The position numbers and the translations under genes were made by a program. A stretch of 64,000 bases of DNA from Rhizobium esperanzae. GTDB lineage: Bacteria > Pseudomonadota > Alphaproteobacteria > Rhizobiales > Rhizobiaceae. The DNA is taken from NCBI RefSeq assembly GCF_002204185.1, contig NZ_MXPU01000019.1, positions 85,563-149,562 of the forward strand, given 5' to 3'. Shown piece after piece: positions 51,169-59,278 of this stretch. The notes under the pieces were generated by a model, which had not been told where the DNA came from, searched no databases, and saw nothing but the letters and a program-made list of their open reading frames with translations. The stretch's first letter is position 1, and the number at the start of each line of letters is the position of its first letter.

Positions 51169-52020
51169 TCAAGGGGCCCGGCCGGAGGCGACCAGGGCGC
51201 TCATGCTGCCGCGAGGACGGGCGCCATAGCGGGACGCCACCCGCTCGGCCACCTCATCAATGATCTCCGACATGCGCTCCGGCGCCCGCCATTCGATTTC
51301 TCCGCTGAGCGGCGTGCCCCGGCAGAAAGCGGTCGCGATATCCTGTGCTGTGGCCGCGATAGAGGTCAGTTCGAGCCGTTCGCAGGAAACCGCCTCGAAT
51401 CCCGCCGATGATACTTCAGCCTTGATCGGGCTGGGGTCGAAGTAAGAATATGGCAAGCGCCTGAGGAAATCGGGAGGATCTGACGGGAAAAGGCTTGTCA
51501 GACATTCGTCCACACATCTTGCGAAGTCGTTGGCAGCAAGCGAATCCCACGTCGAAAACAGGAAATGGCCTCCGCTCCGCAACACTCTTTTCGCCTCGCC
51601 ATAGGCCTTCGGCCTATCCGGAAAGAACATGACGCCGAACTGGCAAACGACGAGATCGAACATCAAAGGGGCGAACGGCAGATCTTGCGCATCCGCGTGC
51701 ATCCAATGCGTTCGCGACATCGTCACCGATGGTGCGCCGACGTCGATCATCGCCTGGCTGAGATCGGTGGCAACGATCTCGGCGGCCGGATCGAGCTTCG
51801 CCCGCAGAGGGCGTGTCAAGGCGCCGGTCCCCGCCGCGACTTCGAGCACGCTGACCGGCTTCGACCGTTCGGCCACGATTGCCATTTCCAACGCATAGGG
51901 CTCAAAGAGAATCGGCACGAGAAGGGCTTGGTAAAGATCGGCGACGCCTGCCCCGAAAGGAGGGGGAGGCGCGACAAATGCGGCATCCGCACCGTCATCG
52001 ATGTTCGCAGAAACTGTCAC
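51169..52020 (-). CDS. Class I SAM-dependent methyltransferase
   Basis: 283 residues from GTG 52020 with a GGAG ribosome site 7 nt upstream; the frame is open to 52203 but the extra 61 residues look non-coding. The SAM loop is VLEVAAGTGALTRPL near residues 58-72, motif II is VATDLS and the substrate pocket has QFGVMFFPDR. Likely acts on a small molecule. It stands near the divergent stress-regulated small membrane protein. Confidence 0.86.
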   Translation of the reverse strand: MTVSANIDDGADAAFVAPPPPFGAGVADLYQALLVPILFEPYALEMAIVAERSKPVSVLEVAAGTGALTRPLRAKLDPAAEIVATDLSQAMIDVGAPSVTMSRTHWMHADAQDLPFAPLMFDLVVCQFGVMFFPDRPKAYGEAKRVLRSGGHFLFSTWDSLAANDFARCVDECLTSLFPSDPPDFLRRLPYSYFDPSPIKAEVSSAGFEAVSCERLELTSIAATAQDIATAFCRGTPLSGEIEWRAPERMSEIIDEVAERVASRYGARPRGSMSALVASGRAP

Positions 52021-52128
52021 CACACGTCTCCAAACGCAGCTCCATCGAAGTTGAAATATGGCTGAATCGGATGTTGTCCACGGGGACGGACCTTGGTCCC
52101 AGGCCTCTTCGACCGAAGTCCGCGAATC

Positions 52129-52153
52129 GGAACGGTCGCCTGACCGCGTCGTT
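52129..52153 (+). promoter_or_regulatory. Predicted EcfG promoter (consensus match)
   Basis: GGAAC (52129-52133), 16 nt, then CGTT (52150-52153): a full match to the alphaproteobacterial EcfG consensus. It lies 26 bp before a small membrane protein start and 268 bp before the two-component operon. Confidence 0.75.
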
Positions 52154-52179
52154 TGAACGGTATGGAAGGAGATCCGCTT

Positions 52180-52356
52180 ATGCCCCAAAGGAACAGATCC
52201 CATGTCAACGATGCCTGGAACGCCTCCGTCATTGCCCTCGTCATCGTTCTGGCCGGTCTCCTCTATGTCTTCGGCGCAGCCATGTCAGGCGATAGCATTC
52301 ATTTGACCGAGAGCATCAGAGGCGCTGAGGTCTTCGATACCAGGAATCTGCCCTGA
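52180..52356 (+). CDS. Small membrane protein, probable stress gene
   Basis: 58 residues from ATG 52180 with an AAGGAGA ribosome site. One hydrophobic helix (ASVIALVIVLAGLLYVFGAA) follows a basic start (MPQRNRSHVND). The upstream EcfG promoter is a full consensus match, so it is probably induced by the general stress response. No function known. Confidence 0.75.
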   Translation: MPQRNRSHVNDAWNASVIALVIVLAGLLYVFGAAMSGDSIHLTESIRGAEVFDTRNLP

Positions 52357-52420
52357 TACAGTCTGGAAAAACTCTAAAGACGCTGTAGGTTAGTCGGCAA
52401 AGTCTCTTGCCGGTATCAAA

Positions 52421-53809
52421 ATGAATTGGCTGCGCCGCTGGAATGCCCGCTCACTCGCCTCGCAATTTTTCATCGCGGGTGGCTTGGTCTCGATCGCCGC
52501 CATGTTTCTCGTGGGTGTCCTTGTCACCCATCTGATCGAGGAAGCCGTCATCCATAATTCCGGCGCGGCGACGGCGCTTTACGTCGACAGTGTGGTGGCG
52601 CCGCTGCTTCCCGACATGCAAACGGAATCGCTGCTGGACGAAGGCAGCGCTCAGGCTCTCGACGAAACACTCGGTCAAGGGGCGCTTGGCAGGCGCCTTG
52701 TCTCCTTCAGGTTGTGGCGAAACGACGGCACCATCCTCTATTCGAACGACAAGGAACTGGTGGGCCAGAAGTTTCCCCTGAACGCGAAGCTGCAGAAGGC
52801 ATTCGCCGGCTCGCTCGTTGCGCGTTACGAGATTGCCGACGACCCGGAAAGCGGTGCCGAGCGCGCGCTCGGCAAGCCGCTGATGGAAATCTACAATCCG
52901 GTTCTCCAGCCGTGGTCCGGCCAGGCGGTTGCTGTGCTCGAATTCTACGAGACCGCGGAAGGCCTCGGCGACAGTCTGGCGCACGCGAGGCTGCAGAGCT
53001 GGGGAGCAGTCGCCGCCCTGACAGGCGTCTTTTTCCTCGTTCTCTCCGCCCTGGTGTTTCGCGGAAGCCGCACGATAGAAGCGCAGCGCAGGGATCTCAA
53101 GGAACGGGTCAAGGAATTGTCTGCGCTGCTGGCGGAAAATCGCGGGCTGCAGCGGCGGCTGCAGCGCGCCTCGCAGCGCGTGGCGGCGCTGAACGAAACA
53201 TATCTGCGCAGCATCGGCGCCGATCTTCACGACGGTCCGGCACAGCACATTGCCTATGCTTCACTGCGACTGGACAGCGACTTGTTGATCAACGCATCCA
53301 CCGAACCCGAAGCACGCGAAAAAGAACTTGCCTGGATACGCTCGAGCCTCGCGGAGGCCATGACGGAAATCCGCAATATCTGCAGCGGACTGGTGCTCCC
53401 GCAGATCGAAAAGTCCTCCATCACCGATATCGTGCTGCGGGTCGTCGAAGCGCACCGGCACAAGACCGAAACCGTTGTCGAAACGATCATCGACGAGGAT
53501 GGACCCGAGCTCGCTGCTGCCGTAAAGATCTGTATCTATCGCTTCGTTCAGGAAGCCTTGAACAATGCCTATCGCCACGGCGGCGGCGTTCTGCAGACCG
53601 TGAAAGCCGTGTCGCATAATGGTCATGTTTGTGTGGAGGTCAGTGATCGTGGCGATGGGTTCGACCCGACGGAGGTGAGGCCGACAAGCCTCGGCCTGGT
53701 GGGGCTGCGCGAACGCATCGACAGCCTGGGGGGATCTTTCGATATCAAAACGGGTGAAGGAGGAACGACCGTGACCATGACCTTCGAGCCAATGGAAGCT
53801 GGAGAATAG
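52421..53809 (+). CDS. NarL-type sensor histidine kinase
   Basis: 462 residues. Two membrane helices (FFIAGGLVSIAAMFLVGVLV near 18-38 and AVAALTGVFFLVLSALVF near 193-210) flank a periplasmic domain of about 150 residues. The phospho-acceptor box is GADLHDGPAQHIAYASLRLD near 268, the HisKA_3 type. An ATPase domain (FVQEALNNAYRHGGG ... DRGDGFDP) ends the protein. It starts 3 bp before its partner response regulator's start codon region, in one operon. The signal sensed is unknown. Confidence 0.9.
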   Translation: MNWLRRWNARSLASQFFIAGGLVSIAAMFLVGVLVTHLIEEAVIHNSGAATALYVDSVVAPLLPDMQTESLLDEGSAQALDETLGQGALGRRLVSFRLWRNDGTILYSNDKELVGQKFPLNAKLQKAFAGSLVARYEIADDPESGAERALGKPLMEIYNPVLQPWSGQAVAVLEFYETAEGLGDSLAHARLQSWGAVAALTGVFFLVLSALVFRGSRTIEAQRRDLKERVKELSALLAENRGLQRRLQRASQRVAALNETYLRSIGADLHDGPAQHIAYASLRLDSDLLINASTEPEAREKELAWIRSSLAEAMTEIRNICSGLVLPQIEKSSITDIVLRVVEAHRHKTETVVETIIDEDGPELAAAVKICIYRFVQEALNNAYRHGGGVLQTVKAVSHNGHVCVEVSDRGDGFDPTEVRPTSLGLVGLRERIDSLGGSFDIKTGEGGTTVTMTFEPMEAGE

Positions 53810-53811
53810 AG

Positions 53812-54435
53812 ATGAAACCCATCACCGTCGGCGTGGTGGACGACCACCCGCTTTTTCGCGAGGGTGTAACGCGCAGCTTGTCGGAGATGAGCGACTTCGT
53901 GGTCATTGGCGAAGGGGCCAGCAGCGAAGATGCCGCCATGATCGCATCGAACAACCTCCCCGACGTGATGCTTCTCGATGTCTCGATGCCCGGCGGCGGA
54001 TTGGCTGCGATCGCCGACGTCCTGGCGCTCAGCCCGACGACGAAAGTGCTGATGTTGACGGTATCCGAGGAGGTGGACACGCTGCTCGGAGCCCTGCAGC
54101 AGGGCGCGATGGGCTACGTTCTCAAAGGTGTCGGTTCACGCGGCCTCGCCGAAGCGATTAAAACCGTCCTCGGCGGGTCGCGATATGTCTCGCCGACGAT
54201 GTCGGCGAAGGCGATGGAAAATTCGCTACAAAACGGAAACTCCGACAAGAACAGTCTGACGCCAAGGGAGCGCGAGGTGATGGATCTCGTCGCCCAAGGT
54301 CTGTCAAACAAGCATATCGGCCTGCGCCTCAATCTGCAGGAAAAGACCGTGAAGCACCATATGACCCAGATCCTGAGCAAGCTCGGCGCCTCCAACAGGA
54401 CCGAAGCGGCGCTGCAATGGCGCGAACGGCGATAG
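53812..54435 (+). CDS. NarL/FixJ-family response regulator
   Basis: 207 residues. Receiver domain with phospho-acceptor D56 in MLLDVSMPGGG and acidic pocket VVDDHPLF near 8-15. The C-terminal LuxR-type helix-turn-helix is in SLTPREREVMDLVAQGLSNK and ends LSKLGASNRTEAALQW. It begins 2 bp after the histidine kinase stop. Partner and targets are not visible; neighbouring stress and envelope genes are candidates. Confidence 0.93.
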   Translation: MKPITVGVVDDHPLFREGVTRSLSEMSDFVVIGEGASSEDAAMIASNNLPDVMLLDVSMPGGGLAAIADVLALSPTTKVLMLTVSEEVDTLLGALQQGAMGYVLKGVGSRGLAEAIKTVLGGSRYVSPTMSAKAMENSLQNGNSDKNSLTPREREVMDLVAQGLSNKHIGLRLNLQEKTVKHHMTQILSKLGASNRTEAALQWRERR

Positions 54436-54483
54436 CGCCCGCTCGAGCTTCGATCCCTACGGCGCCGTTTTCCGCATTCTGCC

Positions 54484-54987
54484 TCAGCGAAGGAAATTGC
54501 TCAGCCGGTTTGCGTCGCCGGCCGTCGCCTGCCGGCTTATGATCGTCCTGCCCTTCGAGTCCTTCATGATATAGCGGCCACTGCGCAGGCTTTCGGTGAT
54601 GCCGTTGGCGTGGCGAACGTTGATCGACCCATCGATGCCTTCGGTCGCTCTGGCCTTCGATCCCGTCGACGAGGCCGAGGATGAAGAGGATCCGGCGTTG
54701 CTGTTGGAGCTTCCACCTGCGCTGCTGCCGGAACCATTACTGCCGTTTCCGCCCCCGCCGCCATTGCCTCCCCCGTTGCCATTCCCTCCGCCGTTGCCAT
54801 TTCCTCCGCCGTTGCCGCCGCCGTTATTGCCGTCCTTTGCCGCTGCGTGTTTCACCGTCAGAACGCGAAGGGAGCCATCGAGATTGATTGTTACAGGCGA
54901 TGCGGCAACCACGAGGGCGACGGCAGCGCAGCCGCCCAATCTCAAAAAACCCCGTTTCGAGATAGTCAATGCCATTGCCTTGTTCAT
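54484..54987 (-). CDS. Exported Gly/Asn-repeat protein
   Basis: 167 residues from ATG 54987. An N-terminal signal or Tat-like region (SKRGFLRLGGCAAVALVVAA) is followed by a long simple repeat of Gly and Asn (units like GGGNGNGG, residues about 55-85), then a Ser/Ala-rich stretch and a conserved-looking tail (GRYIMKDSKGRTIISRQATA). The DNA has matching short repeats of GGCGG/AAATGG type at 54740-54830. Function unknown; the repeat may be variable in length. Confidence 0.75.
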   Translation of the reverse strand: MNKAMALTISKRGFLRLGGCAAVALVVAASPVTINLDGSLRVLTVKHAAAKDGNNGGGNGGGNGNGGGNGNGGGNGGGGGNGSNGSGSSAGGSSNSNAGSSSSSASSTGSKARATEGIDGSINVRHANGITESLRSGRYIMKDSKGRTIISRQATAGDANRLSNFLR

Positions 54988-55215
54988 CCGTTCTTCGCCG
55001 TTCCTACGCCTATTGGACGCCTTGAGAATTTTCGCCTTTCTGAGGGCTAAATGCAACCGGACCTAGGTACTAAGAAAAGGCAGGACTTTGGTCCGGCATG
55101 CAGTGGATGCGCCCCCAAAAAATACGAGCGATGTCATCACAAATACTGCCTCGGCGCGTATATTGTCGACATCGTCGCCATGGTGTTGCTGGACAAGGCG
55201 CAGACGCATTTTTCT

Positions 55216-55240
55216 GGAACTTCTTTCCTCGTCACCGCTT
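55216..55240 (+). promoter_or_regulatory. Predicted EcfG promoter before the DUF883-like gene
   Basis: GGAAC (55216-55220), 18 nt, TT (55239-55240). The -10 region reads GCTT, so the fit is weaker than at 52129. It lies 31 bp before the start at 55272. Confidence 0.45.
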
Positions 55241-55271
55241 TGATTATCAAATTGCAACAGAGGAAACCGCG

Positions 55272-55757
55272 ATGCCGAACCCGAATGATTCACCCGCCGT
55301 CCAGTCCCTGCGAAAAGAGCAGGCAGAGCAGCGAAAACAGTCCGGAAAGGGCGAACTCGACAAAGCGATCGAAGATACGTTTCCCGCGTCTGATCCTGTT
55401 TCCGCCACCCATACCTCCATTCCCGTCGGCCGCAGCGATGTCGAGGCGGCTGAGCGGGTGAAGCGGGAGCCAGATCCGACCGCCATTGACCAAGAGTATC
55501 CGCTGGTCGATCAGGCCCTGCAGACTTCGCACGCCTCGGACAGATTCGATGCCGACCGCGAGGAACTGCGCGCGCTTCAGAAAGAAGCCGGTCGGATGGC
55601 TGAGTCCGCGGCGGAGCTGGCGTCCGGAACGGCCCGTCTGGCAAAGGCGGAAGCTAGGAGTTTCGTCCAGGATATGGAGGATAGGATACGCCGGCAGCCG
55701 CTGACTGCCGCAGCGATCGTCGCCGCCATCGCCTTCGTGTACGGCGCAACGCGCTGA
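55272..55757 (+). CDS. ElaB/DUF883-like membrane-anchored protein
   Basis: 161 residues from ATG 55272; the open frame extends to 55098. The N-terminal half is charged and disordered (KGELDKAIEDTFPASDPVSA), a middle coiled-coil (LRALQKEAGRMAESAAELAS) leads to a C-terminal membrane anchor (QPLTAAAIVAAIAFVYGATR). This last part resembles ElaB/YqjD-type ribosome-associated membrane proteins, seen in stationary phase in E. coli. A stress promoter precedes it. Confidence 0.72.
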   Translation: MPNPNDSPAVQSLRKEQAEQRKQSGKGELDKAIEDTFPASDPVSATHTSIPVGRSDVEAAERVKREPDPTAIDQEYPLVDQALQTSHASDRFDADREELRALQKEAGRMAESAAELASGTARLAKAEARSFVQDMEDRIRRQPLTAAAIVAAIAFVYGATR

Positions 55758-55880
55758 AAGGGCGGCATCATGGCGAGTCGATGGACTGGCTGTCTGCACG
55801 GATCCTGCGCGCGACAAAAGAACCTGGAAGAACGCGGCGGGCTTTCGGATCTGGCCAGCACCGCCTCGACATGATCTCTC

Positions 55881-56672
55881 ATGAAAATCGCATCCTACAA
55901 CGTGAACGGGATCAACGGGCGACTGACCAACCTGCTGCGCTGGCTGAAAGAGGATGCCCCCGATGTAGCCTGCCTTCAGGAATTGAAAACCGACGACGCC
56001 AGGTTTCCGCGAATAGAGATCGAACGGGCCGGCTACGGCGCCGTCTGGCACGGGCAGCGATCCTGGAACGGCGTCGCCATCCTGGCAAAGGACAAGACAC
56101 CGATCCTGACACGGCGCGGTCTTCCGGGCGACCCAGACGACACCCACAGCCGATATATCGAAGCCGTCATCGACGGCATGCTGATCGGATGCCTGTATCT
56201 GCCGAATGGCAACCCTTTTCCCAGCGCCAAGTTCGAATACAAGCTCCGCTGGTTCGGGCGCTTGCACGCCTATGCCGCCGAACTGCTCGAAATCGAGGTG
56301 CCTTCCATCCTTGCCGGCGATTTCAACGTCATGCCGACGGAGATCGACGTCTACAAGCCGGAGCGCTGGCGAGACGATGCACTTTTCAGGCCCGAAGTCC
56401 GCAAAGCCTACGCCCGGCTCGTCTCCCAGGGTTGGACGGATGCCGTCAGGCATCTGCATCCGGACGAGCGCATCTACACCTTCTGGAAATATTGGCGGAA
56501 CAGTTTCGAGCGCGACGCCGGGCTTCGGATCGACCACTTTCTGCTCAGCCCGACAGTGGCGCCGTGGCTCCGATCGGCAACCGTCCGGCGCAAGCCCCGG
56601 AGTTGGGAGCATACGAGCGACCACGCACCCGTCATGATCGAGCTCGATCTTCCGGCAGCTGAAGCCGTGTGA
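55881..56672 (+). CDS. xthA: Exodeoxyribonuclease III
   Basis: 263 residues. Catalytic motifs are MKIASYNVNGINGR, CLQELKTDD, AGDFNVMPTEIDVY and RIDHFL with TSDHAPV at the end. Exonuclease III is the AP endonuclease of base excision repair. It begins 123 bp after the ElaB-like gene on the same strand. Many rhizobia carry several copies; this one lies within the stress region. Confidence 0.94.
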   Translation: MKIASYNVNGINGRLTNLLRWLKEDAPDVACLQELKTDDARFPRIEIERAGYGAVWHGQRSWNGVAILAKDKTPILTRRGLPGDPDDTHSRYIEAVIDGMLIGCLYLPNGNPFPSAKFEYKLRWFGRLHAYAAELLEIEVPSILAGDFNVMPTEIDVYKPERWRDDALFRPEVRKAYARLVSQGWTDAVRHLHPDERIYTFWKYWRNSFERDAGLRIDHFLLSPTVAPWLRSATVRRKPRSWEHTSDHAPVMIELDLPAAEAV

Positions 56673-56698
56673 GCGGCAATGCATCGGCCGCAGAGTAC

Positions 56699-56723
56699 GG
56701 AACCTGCGATGCCTGCTGGAGTT
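56699..56723 (+). promoter_or_regulatory. Predicted EcfG promoter before the small polar genes
   Basis: GGAAC (56699-56703), 18 nt, TT (56722-56723), with -10 AGTT. Located 24 bp before the gene at 56747 and 27 bp after xthA. Confidence 0.6.
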
Positions 56724-56746
56724 AGCTCTGCAAAGGAGATTGTCCG

Positions 56747-56977
56747 ATGCGTATGAAACCTATTCCCGATTCCGTTAAGCTTCCGCCCAAGTCGTTGAAC
56801 GAGGATACTCAGGACGATGAGCTGCCCGAGGCAGGTGTCGACGACCAGCGCAAGCCTCCCGTCAGCATGGGCAGCAGCCGCGAGGCAGGCGACGGCGTCC
56901 CCGGCTCCGATCCTGAGACAGGCCGCGTCGATCAGAAGGGGCGCATTCCTGCCCCGCAATTCTCCAACCGGAAGTGA
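56747..56977 (+). CDS. Small disordered polar protein
   Basis: 76 residues with an AAAGGAGA ribosome site. Highly polar, rich in Asp, Glu, Lys, Pro and Gly (NEDTQDDELPEAGVDDQRKP), with no hydrophobic core. No family recognised. The predicted EcfG promoter and the overlapping downstream gene suggest a stress-induced pair. Confidence 0.65.
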   Translation: MRMKPIPDSVKLPPKSLNEDTQDDELPEAGVDDQRKPPVSMGSSREAGDGVPGSDPETGRVDQKGRIPAPQFSNRK

Positions 56978-56982
56978 TCGTC

Positions 56983-57165
56983 ATGGGCGAGAGCAAGAGT
57001 TATCTCAATACCGACGAAATCCAGGCCGACGATCAATTGTCGCCGAAACCCGTCGAAGGAAAAGATCCACCCCGGCATGTGCGCAAAAGCGAGGAATCCG
57101 TTGCCGAAGGCTCTGACGATACGGAGCGCATCCGGGTTCCGCCAGCGGTCGCCAATCCTGATTGA
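56983..57165 (+). CDS. Second small disordered polar protein
   Basis: 60 residues from ATG 56983; a GTG at 56974 overlaps the previous stop by 4 bp and may be the true start. Sequence is charged and unordered (YLNTDEIQADDQLSPKPVEG then KDPPRHVRKSEESVAE). Very similar in character to the preceding gene, with which it forms a two-gene unit. Function unknown. Confidence 0.6.
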   Translation: MGESKSYLNTDEIQADDQLSPKPVEGKDPPRHVRKSEESVAEGSDDTERIRVPPAVANPD

Positions 57166-57183
57166 TACGATGACAGCATCGCC

Positions 57184-59265
57184 TCATTCGCCACCGTCCA
57201 GATCATAGATGCGGCCCGTCAACCAGGCGGGCCAGTCGCGCTCGAAAAAGGATCTGGCATCTTTATCCAGTTCGCGGTTCGGACGGGTTGAAAGCCTGAC
57301 CTCTTCGCCTTCGAGCCGAACGACGATCTGCTCCTTGCGATGCGCTTCGGTTTCCTTGCGGAAACGATAGTCCTCCAGCGGACCGGCACTCGCCAGCGGC
57401 AGGAATTCGCCCTCCGCATCGCAGATCGCGCGTGCTCCCCGACTGCCGCCGCCCCTGCCGATGAAGAAGTCCAGGGCGCTCAGCACCGCCTCCGAGGCGA
57501 GCGCCATGTGCCGCCATTGCACGCCTCGGACCGCTTCGGCCGCGCGCTCGTAGGCGAGACCGTTGGCGCGGATTTCGGCGTTCAGCGCCCGGGCTTCGAT
57601 CAAGGCCTGGCGGACGCTCCTGTGATCACAGATGATGCCCGCCTTCTCGCTCATGCGCGCCTGCACGGCCGAGCGGACCGCTTTGACAGTGAGCGGGCTT
57701 TCGGCCCGCAGAGCGGAAAGGAGGTCGGCAATGCCCGCCTCTGCGACCTCCGGGACACGTCCCGCGGCAGGCCGCTTTGCCCCGCCGGCGCCGATATGTT
57801 CGGCCACCCTGGTTCCGAAGACCTGCCCGGCATTCAGCGCCGCTCCACCGGGCCTTGTTACCCCATGCGTGCCAGCCGCCTCTCCGATCGCGTAGCAGCC
57901 ACCCAGATTGGTGCGGCCCCAGCTGTCGACCATGATGCCGCCGTTCATGTGCTGGTTGTTGACCGCGAACTCCAGCGGCCCTGCGGCAATATCGATCTTG
58001 TAACGGCGATAGAGCTCGATCGCGAGCGGGTTCATATGTTTCAATCGATGAATCGGCATTTGCTGATCGGCGCCAGCCTTGCCGAGATAGAGGCGAACGT
58101 CCTCGTCCAGCCTCTCCAGGCTGAATGGCAGGTCGCCGGGAACGGGCAGAGGATTGCGATTGAAGTCCATAAAGACGCGCCGACCGGCTGCGGTCTCACG
58201 GTAAATGGCGAGATCGACCAGGCTCGAGCCGAAATCAAGCAAGCGGGTCGCGTGGAACGGCCATTGATAGCCCTTACGGAAGATGTTCGACGCCAGCTCC
58301 TGGGTACTTCGATAATATCCCGCCAGAAAATGGTATTCGGCGCCTTCGCCGTCGACCGAATAGATATGCGGAATCGCCTGGACGTACGTGCCGGACAGAT
58401 TCCAAGGGAATCCCTCTCTGCGCGTTCCAATGCCGAACTGGCTTTCGGTCAGGTTGACGAGTTCGACGCCCGCCTCCAGCGCCAATCCGAGGGAGCCGAA
58501 GCAGCCGTTGGGATAAACGCTGTCGCGATAGAGTTCGCCAGGCCCGCCGGCGGCAAGCACGATGACGCCACTCACGAACAAGGCGATGCCGAGCGGGTTC
58601 TCCTGCGTACGGTCGCCGGCGCGCATGACGAGCATGCCGGCGATATTACGCACAGCCCCCTCGCCCTCGGTGAGGATTTTCACCGCGGTGGTCTGGTTGT
58701 AGAATGGCACACCCAGTCGGATCGCCTCCTCCGCCAGCACCTTGACCATCAGTCGTGAGGTGCGCGGGCCGCAGCTGGTGGCGCGGCCGACCTCGTCATG
58801 GTCGGTCTGATATCTCAGTGTTCCGCCAAGCGGATCCTGGGGCAGCGGCAGCCCCAAGAACTGCAGCGATGCCATCATCCGTGACGAGCCGACCGCTTCG
58901 ACATAGGCCGTGTCCTCGTCCATGGCGCCGCCGCTGCCGATGGCGCGGGCCATCGCCCGGTAATTATCGCCCTGATCGGCCGTGTTCGCGGTGTGGAGGG
59001 TTTGCTTGTCGGAGCCAGAGCAGGCCGAGGTTCCGCCCCATGCGCTTTGGCTGATGATGACGACATCGACGCCGCGCCGCTTCATTTCCACCGCCGCACG
59101 CAGACCTGCGGCGCCCGATCCCACGACGACGCAGCCGGCTCGGTAGATCGGCGTCGCGATGCCAGCGAGCCGGACCTCTTCCGAAGCGACGCCTTCGGCT
59201 GGAAGGCGCGGCATATCGATATCGGTCAGTGCGTCAAGAATTTCCTGCGGGACATCTATCGTCAT
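57184..59265 (-). CDS. Fumarate-reductase-like FAD flavoprotein
   Basis: 693 residues from ATG 59265, 13 bp after the upstream gene's stop. FAD-binding motif VVVGSGAAGLRAAVEMKRRG near residues 46-65, then the conserved GGTSACSGSDKQTLH and HMNGGIMVD...TNLGGCYAIGEAAG with a THGVTR motif near the active site. It belongs to the succinate dehydrogenase/fumarate reductase/L-aspartate oxidase family, but there is no adjacent iron-sulfur subunit. It is the last gene of the operon that starts beyond the window's right end, and likely oxidises an intermediate of that pathway. Confidence 0.85.
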   Translation of the reverse strand: MTIDVPQEILDALTDIDMPRLPAEGVASEEVRLAGIATPIYRAGCVVVGSGAAGLRAAVEMKRRGVDVVIISQSAWGGTSACSGSDKQTLHTANTADQGDNYRAMARAIGSGGAMDEDTAYVEAVGSSRMMASLQFLGLPLPQDPLGGTLRYQTDHDEVGRATSCGPRTSRLMVKVLAEEAIRLGVPFYNQTTAVKILTEGEGAVRNIAGMLVMRAGDRTQENPLGIALFVSGVIVLAAGGPGELYRDSVYPNGCFGSLGLALEAGVELVNLTESQFGIGTRREGFPWNLSGTYVQAIPHIYSVDGEGAEYHFLAGYYRSTQELASNIFRKGYQWPFHATRLLDFGSSLVDLAIYRETAAGRRVFMDFNRNPLPVPGDLPFSLERLDEDVRLYLGKAGADQQMPIHRLKHMNPLAIELYRRYKIDIAAGPLEFAVNNQHMNGGIMVDSWGRTNLGGCYAIGEAAGTHGVTRPGGAALNAGQVFGTRVAEHIGAGGAKRPAAGRVPEVAEAGIADLLSALRAESPLTVKAVRSAVQARMSEKAGIICDHRSVRQALIEARALNAEIRANGLAYERAAEAVRGVQWRHMALASEAVLSALDFFIGRGGGSRGARAICDAEGEFLPLASAGPLEDYRFRKETEAHRKEQIVVRLEGEEVRLSTRPNRELDKDARSFFERDWPAWLTGRIYDLDGGE

Positions 59266-59278
59266 CGGCGCACCACAA

